Part shown: positions 17,481-26,043 of the stretch, one piece after another
How positions within the stretch are numbered: the first letter of the stretch is position 1
Layout of the letters: every line of letters starts with the position of its first letter
DNA from: Alphaproteobacteria bacterium
Lineage (GTDB): Bacteria; Pseudomonadota; Alphaproteobacteria; Rhodospirillales; WMHbin7
DNA: 64,000 nucleotides
Direction: 5' to 3'
Assembly: GCA_015231795.1 (NCBI GenBank)
Contig: JADGAX010000003.1
Span: 372,001-436,000 of the forward strand
The notes under the pieces: generated by a model
Seen by the model: the letters and a program-made list of their open reading frames with translations, nothing else
What the model was told of the DNA's origin: nothing
Databases searched by the model: none
Program-made: the position numbers and the translations under genes

Positions 17481-18755
17481 ATGGTTAAGGAAAAAAAGCG
17501 GCAAGCCCCGAAGAAGCCGGCCCGGCCATCGGCGCCGAAAAAGCAGTCGGCTTCCGAGCCGGTCCATGAGTCGGCCTCGAAGCGGCAAACGCCCTCGGCG
17601 GCGCCAGCGGAGTCGGCTTTGCAAAGACAGGCGCCCCGGATGCCGGTCCAGGAGTCGGCTCCGGCGCCCAAGTTACTGGCGTCCATGTTGGCCGAGATGG
17701 GGCAGAACAAGGGGTTTATGGCGGCAAGGACGCAAGGCGAGGGGCGCGGCGCGGTCAACGGGGGAAAATCCCCGGCGGGGCAGGCGGTGACAGAGATGGC
17801 GCAGGGTGCGCCAATGGTCGAGGGTGCGCCTGCCGCACTCAAAACTTCGCCACCCAGCCGGGATATTCTCTCGCTCATGGAGGAAGCGCCCTGGGCGAAG
17901 AAGGCGGCATCGCGGCTGGCCAGACCCGCATCGGCGGTCAAGGAGCCGCCTCCTCCGGTGGCCCTGTGGTCCCAGGTGGCGCCTGCGACGGAAGAATTCG
18001 AAGAAAAGATGGCCGAGGAGGATAAGCCGGTTCTTCCCCATTCCCCAGCACCTGAGGCGCCTTCCCCGGCGCCCTCCTGGCAGACGCTGCTGGAAAGCCA
18101 GCCCTGGTTGCAGCGGATGCGCCCCGTCTTGCCGTCTCCCGAAGTGCAAGAGCCCAAGCAGGAGCCCGACTTGTTGGGAGATTTGCTGTCCGACAAGCGG
18201 GTCTCGACCCCTCTTCAGGAACTCATCTCGCAGAAAGTCTCTGCCGATGCGGCTCCCCCCCCTCCCGAACCGGAGGCCGAGGAGATTGCGCCCGACGAAG
18301 AAGCACCCGCGGAGGCGGCGAAGGCCCCCAGCCCGCCTCAGGTCGCGCTGCAAGCCGCCTCGATGGCAAGCCAGGAGGAGGAGGCGACTGACCTCAGCCC
18401 TTTCTCCGAACCGTCTGAGGCCTCTTTGGCGGCTGAAAAGCCCTTTGAAGAGACGGTTTCGGACGTTCCGAAACCGCTTGACGAACCGGAGCGGCAGGCC
18501 GAGAAGGCTCCTGCTTTGCTGGCCGATCTGCTGGCCAACGCCAAGCCGGCGGCGCCCATCCATGCGCCTGCACCCGATCCCGCCCCAAAGCCAATAACCG
18601 CTAAATCGCCGCCTAAGCCCGATTCAACTTTTCGCGAGCCGGACCGCAAGGAAATTCCAGTCGAGGATCTGCTGGGCGGCATGATCAGTCTGTTTGGTTC
18701 GGGTGTGAAGGGGGCCTCATCGCTCTTCAGGCGCAAGTCGGGCGCACGAAAGTGA
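17481..18755 (+). CDS. MamJ-like acidic low-complexity protein (paralogue before mamH)
   Basis: A 424-residue protein made mostly of Pro, Ala, Glu and Ser. Its N-terminus is basic (Lys/Arg-rich), its middle acidic. Two copies of a short motif ending in PW (LMEEAPW at 132-138, LLESQPW at 203-209) and a C-terminal IPVEDLLGG motif (392-400) followed by a small hydrophobic Gly-rich stretch match landmarks of MamJ. The protein encoded between mamE and mamK at 22742 has the same landmarks (LLQASPW, VPVENLLTG). This suggests a MamJ/LimJ-type chain-assembly protein binding MamK. It lies upstream of mamH on the same strand. The family call is by motif only. Confidence 0.6.
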   Translation: MVKEKKRQAPKKPARPSAPKKQSASEPVHESASKRQTPSAAPAESALQRQAPRMPVQESAPAPKLLASMLAEMGQNKGFMAARTQGEGRGAVNGGKSPAGQAVTEMAQGAPMVEGAPAALKTSPPSRDILSLMEEAPWAKKAASRLARPASAVKEPPPPVALWSQVAPATEEFEEKMAEEDKPVLPHSPAPEAPSPAPSWQTLLESQPWLQRMRPVLPSPEVQEPKQEPDLLGDLLSDKRVSTPLQELISQKVSADAAPPPPEPEAEEIAPDEEAPAEAAKAPSPPQVALQAASMASQEEEATDLSPFSEPSEASLAAEKPFEETVSDVPKPLDEPERQAEKAPALLADLLANAKPAAPIHAPAPDPAPKPITAKSPPKPDSTFREPDRKEIPVEDLLGGMISLFGSGVKGASSLFRRKSGARK

Positions 18756-18905
18756 CGCCCGGTTTCTGATGGGCGGAAAGAGACGGGAGTGTGTGTCATT
18801 CTCATCTAAGATGGAAGGCTGGACACGGGGTTTCTTTTGTGATTAACCATTCTGGCCGTGCGGGGTGACTCTCAGGGCCTTGATGCATTGAAACCAGAGG
18901 AAGAC
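18756..18905 (+). promoter_or_regulatory. Likely mamAB operon promoter region
   Basis: A 150-base non-coding gap before mamH, the expected site of the mamAB promoter. It contains GTGTCATTCTCATCTAAG (18792-18810). Its complement has GATGAGAATGAC, similar to half of a classical Fur box and to the sequence at 43270. No clear -35/-10 pair could be assigned. Confidence 0.4.
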
Positions 18906-20207
18906 ATGCCCTCACAGGGAGTCTTGGAGTCGCAGCGCAACTCGCTGTATCTGCTGTCGGCCGTCTGCATGATCTGCATGACGCTGGCGGTGGCCGTGCA
19001 GCCCTTGTTCCTGCGTAACGTCCTCAATATTTCCTTCGAGCAGGCTGGCTTCATCAACGCGAATGTGCAGGTGGTGACAGAGATCCTCGACATTTTCGTC
19101 GTGGGTTACCTGGGCTATTGGTCTGATCGCATCGGTCGCGTTCGCATCATCGTTTTTGGCTTCCTCGTCGCAGCCCTGGGGGCCTTCATCGCCCCCTTCA
19201 GCCTGCCCTTCGGCCAGTTGGCGGGCAGCGCTCTGGTCGTCTATTACCTGTCGCGCATCATCATGTCGCTGGGCACGGGTGCGGTTTGGCCCCAGCTTTC
19301 CGCCCTGGCCGGTGATTTCAGCGACAGTTCGAACCGTGCCCGGCTGATGAGCAATACGGCCTTCATGATGGCCTTCGGCGTCACCCTGGTCTATGCCGTG
19401 CTGATGCAGATTCCCAATTACGCCAGCGTCTACACCACCATGCTGTTGACGGCGGTTATCTCGCTGCTGGGCGCCTGGCTGGCCAAATCCTGCTTGGTGG
19501 ATGTCGCGCCACGGCTGGAAGACAAGTCTATTCCCTGGAAGCGCGTCTGGAGACTGGTGCGGGCCGAGCGCCATCTGCGCCTTGCCTTCACGACCTCGTT
19601 CTTTGCGCGTAGCGACATGGTTTTCGTCGGTCTTTTCCTGATGCTGTGGTTCATCTATTTTGCCGATCTGGTGGGCATGACGCAGGAAGCCGCTGCGGCA
19701 CGGGCCGGACAGTTGATCGGCGCCCTGGGGGTTGCGGTGATGGTCTCCATCCCGCTATGGCGCCTGTTCATCGAGCGCCAGGGGCGCACGAAGGCGATCA
19801 TTCTGGGCATGGCGCTGTCGGGCCTGGGCTTCCTGATGCTGGGTTTCATGGTCAACCCTTTCAGTTGGCTCATCGTTTTTCCGGTGGTGCTGGTGGCGGC
19901 GGGTCAGGCGGGCTGCTTTGTCGCACCGCAGATTCTGACCGTGGATTACGCTCCCCGCGACCTGTTGGGATCCGTGCTGGGCGCCTTCAACGTGGTGGGC
20001 GGCATCGGGATCATTCTTTTTGTTCAGATAGGCGGACTGCTCTTCGACATGGTAGGTCCGCATGCCCCATTTTTGTTTACAGGCGTGGGCAATCTCCTTA
20101 TTCTGGCCTATGCCGTTTGGGTTCAAAGGCTTGACCGGGAAGTGGGCCGCGAAGATGAAGAATTCGCGGCGTTGGGAGAGGACGACCCACAAAGCCAGGA
20201 ACTTTAA
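18906..20207 (+). CDS. mamH: MamH, MFS transporter of the magnetosome
   Basis: A 433-residue major facilitator superfamily protein with about 12 membrane segments and the MFS motif [11 protein letters not shown] between segments 2 and 3. MamH is the first gene of the mamAB operon and is thought to move iron or a related solute into magnetosomes. The ATG at 18906 (MPSQGVLES) was chosen because GAGGAAG stands just upstream. An upstream GTG-type start would add 16 residues with no family support. The next gene, mamI, follows after 39 bases. Confidence 0.93.
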   Translation: MPSQGVLESQRNSLYLLSAVCMICMTLAVAVQPLFLRNVLNISFEQAGFINANVQVVTEILDIFVVGYLGYWSDRIGRVRIIVFGFLVAALGAFIAPFSLPFGQLAGSALVVYYLSRIIMSLGTGAVWPQLSALAGDFSDSSNRARLMSNTAFMMAFGVTLVYAVLMQIPNYASVYTTMLLTAVISLLGAWLAKSCLVDVAPRLEDKSIPWKRVWRLVRAERHLRLAFTTSFFARSDMVFVGLFLMLWFIYFADLVGMTQEAAAARAGQLIGALGVAVMVSIPLWRLFIERQGRTKAIILGMALSGLGFLMLGFMVNPFSWLIVFPVVLVAAGQAGCFVAPQILTVDYAPRDLLGSVLGAFNVVGGIGIILFVQIGGLLFDMVGPHAPFLFTGVGNLLILAYAVWVQRLDREVGREDEEFAALGEDDPQSQEL

Positions 20208-20246
20208 GTTGAATCAAACTCAAGCCATATCGTCGGAGAGGACATC

Positions 20247-20456
20247 ATGCCGAGCGTAATTTTTGGATTGCTCACCGTGGCCTTGGGGCTTTGGGGACTG
20301 ACGGCCTGGTGGTGGTCGGTTACCGAGTTTTTGCGCGGCGCCCTTCCGATCGCCCTGATTTTCTTGGGTTTGGTGGCTTTGGCGGCGGGTGTGCGCACCG
20401 TTCGCAAGCCGGGCGGCAAGGCGGCGGGCAAGGCTGAGGCCGAGGAAGAGATCTGA
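20247..20456 (+). CDS. mamI: MamI, magnetosome membrane biogenesis protein
   Basis: A 69-residue protein with two membrane segments and a basic C-terminal tail (VRKPGGKAAGKAEAEEE). MamI is one of the few proteins essential for forming the magnetosome membrane. GGAGAGGACATC before the ATG is a good ribosome site. The stop overlaps the mamE start by one base (TGATG). Length and position between mamH and mamE agree with known mamI. Confidence 0.93.
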   Translation: MPSVIFGLLTVALGLWGLTAWWWSVTEFLRGALPIALIFLGLVALAAGVRTVRKPGGKAAGKAEAEEEI

Positions 20457-22714
20457 TGAGGGATTTTACGGACGATACAGATGAGGCGGCTGGGCCGCAG
20501 GTCTGTTCGAAGGATCTGAAAAAGTATTTCTTCGTCATTGGCGTGGTGGCTTTGGTCGTGTTGTTTGGCGCTTACGCCTATCGCCAATCGACGGGTGGCG
20601 GCGTCAGCTTCAGCAAGCTTCTGGCGAATTTGGGTGGCAATCCCGCCGTCAATCTGCCGGTTCAGGGCAATCAGGCGGGCGCGGGTGGGGCGATGTCCCT
20701 GCCGGTGGGCGTTCTCGCAGCACCCCCGTCGGGGGCTGGCGGGCTGGCGACCATGCCGCCGATGGTCGAGACGGGCGGCGGTCCGGCCACGGACTGGGCG
20801 GGGTCTCCCGATTTTTCGTCGGTTGCGAGATTGTTGCGCAACAGCGTGGTCAGCGTTACGGCGACTTCGGGCGGCCAGGGCGTTGCCGAGCCTTTGTCCC
20901 CGACCGGCGTGTTTCCGGACGGCCAGTTTCGTTTCGCCCCCCCCATGGCGCGCGCCGTCGAAAACATGGGATCCGGCGTGATCATCCGCAGCGACGGATA
21001 TATTCTCACGAATTACCATGTCGTGCGCGGCGCCAATTCCGTTTTCGTCAATGTGCTGGATGACTTCGCGGCGACGCGCTATGCGGCCGACATAGTGAAG
21101 ATGGACGAATCGCTCGATCTCGCCCTGCTGAAGGTGACACCCAAGACACCATTGCATGCCGCCGTATTGGGCGACAGCGATGCCGTCCGGGTGGCGGATG
21201 CTGTTCTGGCGATCGGCAGCCCCTTCGGGCTGGATATGACGGTCAGCCGGGGAATCATCTCGGCCAAGCGCAAGTCGCTGGTCATCGAGGGGGTGACGCA
21301 CACCAATCTTTTGCAGACCGATGCCGCGATCAATCAGGGCAATTCCGGCGGACCCTTGGTGGCGCGCAACGGCGCCGTGATCGGCATCAATACGGCGATC
21401 TATACCCCGACCGGAGCTTTCGCCGGAATCGGCTTCTCGGTGCCCAGCAATCAGGCCAGGCTGTTCGCCATGGATGAATTGAACAGCCTTCCCGGCTCGA
21501 CGGTTGAAGGGCCGTCGATGGGGCTGGTGGCCTTTCAGGGTGCGCAGGGCAATGGCGGATTCGGGCAGCAGCAGATGGGTGCCGGTGCCGTCGGAGCCGC
21601 GGGTCCACCGATCATGGCGGGTGTTACCTCGCCGCATCGGGACGGGCGCCAGAACATGGTTTGCACGAACTGCCATGATCTGATTGGCGGTGCCGGGCAA
21701 AGGACCGTGGCCGGTCAGGGCCAGCCGATGATGCCCGTGGCGGCTCCTGTGGGCGCGGTACCGCCGCCGATCATGGCGGGCATCAGTTCGCCGCATGCCG
21801 ATGGCCGCGAGAAAATGGCCTGCACGACCTGCCACACGCTGCTGCCGGCAAGAGCCGGTGTGGTGGCGATGCCGGGTCCGGGTGCGGGCGGATCGCCCTA
21901 TCAGTTCGCGCAACCTCCGGCAAGTTTAGCCATGAATGTCCAGGCCGGAGCCGGAACGGGCCGCGCAGGCGGCATGGCTCCGGATATGCCGGGGCCGGGC
22001 GGCAGCATGAATATGCTGGGGGCTTATCTGCAAGCCATGCAGCCCTTTCTGGCGCAAAAGCTGAATCAACCAGCGGGGCGCGGCGTTTTCGTCAGCGGCG
22101 TCGTTCCCGATTCGCCTGCTTTTGCGGCGGGTCTGAAGGCGGGCGATATCATCCTTAAAGCCGATGGCCGACCGGTCAAGGCGCCTCAGGACATCTCGGC
22201 GCAACTGACGGCGATGGCGGATGGCAGGCCGGTTCGGCTGGGTATTCTCAGGGATGGCGAGCCGCGCAATCTCGACATCGCTCCGTCTGTGATGGGCCGT
22301 GCGGCGGCCCTGCAGGGCGCACCTCAGGCGGGCATGGCGGTGCCGCAGGCCGGAATGGCGCCACAGCAGATTCCGATGATGGGCGCGCCCATAGCGGGCA
22401 TGCCGCAGGCAAAGCCTGTCGTACCCAGCGAGTTCAGTTGGCTGGGGATCGAGATCGAGAGCTTCCAGCAGGTGCCGGGCGCCGTTGGCGCTCCTCAGGG
22501 GACCATGCTGAAGGGGGCCTCGATCGCCGAGGTCAAGCGCGGATCGAAGGCCCAGGTAAATGGGCTGGCGGCGGGCGATGTCATTTTGGAAGTGAATAAT
22601 CGTCCGACTGGCAATGCGGCCCAGTTGGATCAGTCGATCAAGGGTTCGGCAGTGGGGCAACCGGTTCTCATCAAGGTTCACCGGAACGGGCAGGAATTTT
22701 TTGTCGTACTCTGA
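20456..22714 (+). CDS. mamE: MamE, HtrA-type protease with two magnetochrome motifs
   Basis: A 752-residue protein. A membrane anchor (about 23-40) is followed by a trypsin-like domain with complete triad H188, D221 and S297 (GNSGG), two c-type heme motifs CTNCH (403-407) and CTTCH (456-460), and two PDZ domains (about 535-615 and 665-750). MamE cleaves other Mam proteins, recruits proteins to the magnetosome and may tune iron redox state through its hemes. The two heme units are each preceded by a PPIMAG...SPHxDGR repeat. All catalytic residues are present, so it should be active. Confidence 0.96.
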   Translation: MRDFTDDTDEAAGPQVCSKDLKKYFFVIGVVALVVLFGAYAYRQSTGGGVSFSKLLANLGGNPAVNLPVQGNQAGAGGAMSLPVGVLAAPPSGAGGLATMPPMVETGGGPATDWAGSPDFSSVARLLRNSVVSVTATSGGQGVAEPLSPTGVFPDGQFRFAPPMARAVENMGSGVIIRSDGYILTNYHVVRGANSVFVNVLDDFAATRYAADIVKMDESLDLALLKVTPKTPLHAAVLGDSDAVRVADAVLAIGSPFGLDMTVSRGIISAKRKSLVIEGVTHTNLLQTDAAINQGNSGGPLVARNGAVIGINTAIYTPTGAFAGIGFSVPSNQARLFAMDELNSLPGSTVEGPSMGLVAFQGAQGNGGFGQQQMGAGAVGAAGPPIMAGVTSPHRDGRQNMVCTNCHDLIGGAGQRTVAGQGQPMMPVAAPVGAVPPPIMAGISSPHADGREKMACTTCHTLLPARAGVVAMPGPGAGGSPYQFAQPPASLAMNVQAGAGTGRAGGMAPDMPGPGGSMNMLGAYLQAMQPFLAQKLNQPAGRGVFVSGVVPDSPAFAAGLKAGDIILKADGRPVKAPQDISAQLTAMADGRPVRLGILRDGEPRNLDIAPSVMGRAAALQGAPQAGMAVPQAGMAPQQIPMMGAPIAGMPQAKPVVPSEFSWLGIEIESFQQVPGAVGAPQGTMLKGASIAEVKRGSKAQVNGLAAGDVILEVNNRPTGNAAQLDQSIKGSAVGQPVLIKVHRNGQEFFVVL

Positions 22715-22741
22715 CGCCTAAGGGCAAATGCAGCAGCAGGG

Positions 22742-23599
22742 ATGGCGATGACCAGAGATGTGAACGATGCAGCGAATTCAAGGCCGCCTTCCGCAAGCGG
22801 GATGGGGCAGGGACGTGCTGCGTCTCATCCGACGGCCGAGGACGGCGTTCCCGTCGAAGGCGTCTGGGGTGATCTGCTGCAGGCCTCTCCCTGGTCCAAC
22901 CGGCCTTTGCGAGGTCTGCGCAATGCGCCGATGCTGCCTTTTGCCGAAGCTGAGATGACGAAATCGCCCCCCATCGGGTCCGAAATATGGGATCCGGGCT
23001 GGTCAGGAGATGATACCGACAAAGAAGCCGATCAGGCCCCCGCCGAGGTGGAGATTCTGGTCGATATCGGCGCGACACCCGGCACGGTCGTTGATGTCGA
23101 GGTCGAGGTCGAGATTGAGGTCGAAGTTGAGGTCGAAGTTGAGGTTGAGGTTGCCGCTGCGGCACCGACATCCGAAGCCCTGGCCGTAACGGTCGAGGTT
23201 GAAGATGTTGTGGTTCCGACAGCCGAAGCGCACGTCGTGATGGCCGAGACCGTGGCCGAGGAGATCGTGGTGGCCAAGCCTGTCGCCCCTCCGCTTTCGC
23301 CGCCCATGGCGGCGGCGGCGGTAAAGCCGGTCGCGAGGCCCTCTGCGGCTCCGGTCGGGGCAGCGCCTGCGAAGAAGATCGAGGTCAAAAAAATGGCGCC
23401 TGCGCCTCAGGTCAGGCCTGTATCCGGCAAGACGCACGACGTTCCCGTCGAGAATCTGCTGACGGGTGTGGTGACGCTGGTCGGCAGTGGCGTCGGCAGT
23501 GTCGTGGGATTGGCCGCTTATGCGGGAGCCTCGGCGGCCAGCGCATTGGGATTTGGCGCAAAGAAGCGCAAAACGCCCACCGCCAAGGCGAAGAAATAA
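22742..23599 (+). CDS. mamJ: MamJ, acidic chain-assembly protein
   Basis: A 285-residue acidic protein in the mamJ position between mamE and mamK. It has a DLLQASPW motif (44-51), a strictly alternating Val-Glu tract (about 117-137), a Pro/Ala-rich middle and a C-terminal VPVENLLTG motif (234-242) followed by a hydrophobic Gly-rich segment and a basic tail. MamJ links magnetosomes to the MamK filament. It is shorter than Magnetospirillum MamJ (over 400 residues), with one acidic repeat block rather than several. Sequence is poorly conserved in this family, so the call leans on position and motifs. Confidence 0.82.
   Translation: MAMTRDVNDAANSRPPSASGMGQGRAASHPTAEDGVPVEGVWGDLLQASPWSNRPLRGLRNAPMLPFAEAEMTKSPPIGSEIWDPGWSGDDTDKEADQAPAEVEILVDIGATPGTVVDVEVEVEIEVEVEVEVEVEVAAAAPTSEALAVTVEVEDVVVPTAEAHVVMAETVAEEIVVAKPVAPPLSPPMAAAAVKPVARPSAAPVGAAPAKKIEVKKMAPAPQVRPVSGKTHDVPVENLLTGVVTLVGSGVGSVVGLAAYAGASAASALGFGAKKRKTPTAKAKK
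23096..23154 (+). repeat. Hexanucleotide tandem repeat inside mamJ
   Basis: About nine near-perfect copies of a six-base unit (GTCGAG with variants GTTGAG, GTCGAA and ATTGAG) encode the alternating Val-Glu tract of MamJ. Because the unit is six bases, copy-number change keeps the frame and only lengthens or shortens the acidic rod. Confidence 0.85.
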
Positions 23600-23659
23600 G
23601 CGTACGGGTTCTGGTATTCAGGCCAGGGCCGGGCAACGGAAAACAGGGAAGGACGAAAA

Positions 23660-24682
23660 ATGAGCGGAAACAAGCTGTTGTTGGGAATCGATTTAGGCAC
23701 GTCGCATACGGCAATCATGTCGAACCGCGGCTCCAAGGGCTTGGTGCGCTCGGTCGTCGGCTATCCCAAGGACGTGATCGGGCTGAAGCTTTTGGGGCGT
23801 CCCTATGTCGTGGGCAACGAGGCTTATGACCTGCGCTCCTACCTTGATCTGCGCTATCCGCTCGAAGACGGCGTGCTGGCCGAGAATGGCGAGCGCGACA
23901 TCGAAGTGGCGCGACATATGCTTTCGCATGTCATCAAGATGGCCGACGCTAAGCCGGATGACGAAGTCTATGCGGTGATCGGCGTTCCTGCCCGGGCGAC
24001 GGGATCGAACAAGTCGCTGCTGCTCAAGATGGCTCAGGAAGTGGTTCATACGGCCATGGTGGTTTCCGAACCCTTCATGGTTGCCTATGGCCTCAACAAG
24101 TTGCTGAACGCCATCGTCGTCGATATCGGCGCGGGCACGGTCGATCTGTGCGCACTCAAGGGAACCGTTCCGGCGCCCGAGGATCAGGTAACGCTGACCA
24201 AGGCGGGAAATTATGTCGATGAGCGTCTGCAGAATGCCATTCTCGAGCGCTATCCCGACGTTCAGATGAATGTCAACGTCGCTTGCGCCATCAAGGAGGC
24301 CCATTCCTTTGTGGGTTCGCCCTCGGGGCCCGTGGTGGTCGATCTGCGCGCTGCAGGCAAGCCCGTCAGTTGCGATGTCACGGATGCTTTGAAAGTGGCG
24401 TGCGAAGCGCCCTTGCCGGACATCATCGAAAGCGTTCAGACCCTAATTCAGACATTCCAGCCGGAATATCAGGAAATGGCGCTCAAGAACATCATCGTCG
24501 CCGGTGGTGGGTCGCGCATTAAGGGACTGGCTTCGTACATCCAAAACAGCCTGCGCGCCTATGGAAACGCCGAAGTGGTGTGCGTGACCGACCCGACCTA
24601 TGACGGTTGCCGTGGCGCTTTGCGCTTGGCCGAAGAGCTTCCACCTCAATATTGGGGACAACTTGGAGAGATCGCTGGCTGA
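23660..24682 (+). CDS. mamK: MamK, actin-like filament protein
   Basis: A 340-residue actin/MreB-fold ATPase: phosphate-1 loop GIDLGTSHTA (about 9-18), phosphate-2 loop VVDIGAGTVDL (about 153-163) and adenosine motif IIVAGGGSRIKGL (about 276-288). MamK polymerises into the cytoskeletal filament that positions the magnetosome chain, working with MamJ. GGGAAGGACG precedes the ATG. Length is close to the family norm and no active-site residue appears to be missing. Confidence 0.96.
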   Translation: MSGNKLLLGIDLGTSHTAIMSNRGSKGLVRSVVGYPKDVIGLKLLGRPYVVGNEAYDLRSYLDLRYPLEDGVLAENGERDIEVARHMLSHVIKMADAKPDDEVYAVIGVPARATGSNKSLLLKMAQEVVHTAMVVSEPFMVAYGLNKLLNAIVVDIGAGTVDLCALKGTVPAPEDQVTLTKAGNYVDERLQNAILERYPDVQMNVNVACAIKEAHSFVGSPSGPVVVDLRAAGKPVSCDVTDALKVACEAPLPDIIESVQTLIQTFQPEYQEMALKNIIVAGGGSRIKGLASYIQNSLRAYGNAEVVCVTDPTYDGCRGALRLAEELPPQYWGQLGEIAG

Positions 24683-24748
24683 TGCCGGTCTTGGCGGGCG
24701 CACAGCCTGCCTTGAGACTGGGCGCTTGCAGGCGGAGTAGGAGGTAAC

Positions 24749-25018
24749 GTGTTTTCGCTGTTGTTCTATTTGATTGCCGGTGCGGTGATCGTTTTCTTTG
24801 CGTCGGCGAACGCGCATCTCGCCGTGGTCAATCTGGGTCTGGTCATGTTGCAGACGCCCCTGTTCGTCATCATGGGCATTTGCTTCTTCTCGGGCTTCGC
24901 GGTGGCGGTGATCACGGCGCTGGCCAAGACATCGCTGGGTCGCAGGAAACGTCCGGCGGGTAAGGGCTTCATGACCAAGGGAGCCAACGGCAAGGACATC
25001 GTGCCCAGAATTCACTGA
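24749..25018 (+). CDS. mamL: MamL, magnetosome membrane-bending protein
   Basis: An 89-residue protein with two membrane segments and a positively charged C-terminal tail (SLGRRKRPAGKGF). MamL is essential for magnetosome membrane formation and its basic tail is thought to bend the membrane. It uses a GTG start at 24749 behind GGAGGTAAC. It resembles the LapA-type two-helix fold. Position between mamK and mamM supports the call. Confidence 0.93.
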   Translation: MFSLLFYLIAGAVIVFFASANAHLAVVNLGLVMLQTPLFVIMGICFFSGFAVAVITALAKTSLGRRKRPAGKGFMTKGANGKDIVPRIH

Positions 25019-25089
25019 GCGTTTGACATGACCGTCCCGATCCAGCCCTGTCCGGGCAGAGCAAGCGGGCGCGTCACCAGGAGCAGGCA

Positions 25090-26037
25090 ATGAGATATAC
25101 CAATTGCGTGACTTGTTCGAAGACCATCGGCTGGGTCGGCCTTGCCGTCAACACGGTCATGCTGTTCATGAAGGCGTTCATCGGCCTTGTCGGCGGCTCG
25201 CAAGCGATGCTGGCTGACGCGCTCTATTCGCTGAAAGACATGGTCAACTCGCTGACCGTGATCATCGGCACCTCGGTTTCCAGCAAGCCCTTGGATGCCG
25301 AGCATCCCTACGGCCATGGCAAGGTGGAATTCATCCTGTCGATGGTGGTCAGCGTGGTCTTCATCGGTCTGACCGGCTATTTGCTGGTGCATGCCGTGCA
25401 GATCCTGTTCGACGAGGAACGCCACCGCACGCCGCATCTGATCGTCTTGTGGGCGGCTATCGTGGCCGTCGGCGTCAATCTGGCCATGTACTACTATTCG
25501 CGCTGTGTTGCGATCGAGACCAACAGCCCGATCGTGCGCACCATGGCCAAGCATCATCACGGGGATGCCACGGCTTCAGGCGCCGTGGCGCTGGGCATCA
25601 TCGGAGCCCACTATCTCAGCATGCCCTGGATCGATACGGGCGTCGCCATCTGGGAGGCTATTGATCTTCTGATCCTAAGCCGCGGCATTTTCATGGATTC
25701 CTATCGCGGCCTGATGGACCATTCGGTGGGCGACGTGCTTTGCAATCGCATCATCGACGCAGCACGTGCGGTCGAAGGCGTCAAGGGCGTCACTCATCTG
25801 CGCGCCCGCTATGTCGGCCAGGAAATCTGGGCCGACATGATTATCGCGGTCGATCCGGAAGAGACGATCGAGCGGGCGCACGACATCTGCGAGCGGGCCA
25901 GGGACGAAGTCTGCGGCAAGGTTCGCCTGATCGCCTCGCTACACATCAGCGCCGAGGCGCGCGGGAGCGTGGACGAAGCGCCGCACATCTCCAACAGTCC
26001 TTTGGAATACGACGAAGTCATGATGACGCGGGCCTAG
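25090..26037 (+). CDS. mamM: MamM, CDF-family iron transporter
   Basis: A 315-residue cation diffusion facilitator with about six membrane segments and a C-terminal cytoplasmic domain. Metal-site residues are visible as Y46/D50 (YSLKD) and H155/D159 (HHHGD). MamM forms a complex with MamB and loads iron into magnetosomes. A CVTC pair near the N-terminus parallels CKNC of MamB. mamN follows after 6 bases. Confidence 0.95.
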   Translation: MRYTNCVTCSKTIGWVGLAVNTVMLFMKAFIGLVGGSQAMLADALYSLKDMVNSLTVIIGTSVSSKPLDAEHPYGHGKVEFILSMVVSVVFIGLTGYLLVHAVQILFDEERHRTPHLIVLWAAIVAVGVNLAMYYYSRCVAIETNSPIVRTMAKHHHGDATASGAVALGIIGAHYLSMPWIDTGVAIWEAIDLLILSRGIFMDSYRGLMDHSVGDVLCNRIIDAARAVEGVKGVTHLRARYVGQEIWADMIIAVDPEETIERAHDICERARDEVCGKVRLIASLHISAEARGSVDEAPHISNSPLEYDEVMMTRA

Positions 26038-26043
26038 AGACAC

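Noticed and set aside
20204-21913. Long minus-strand open frame opposite mamE
   Set aside because: Arg/His-rich composition with no family pattern, while mamE on the plus strand has all protease and heme motifs.
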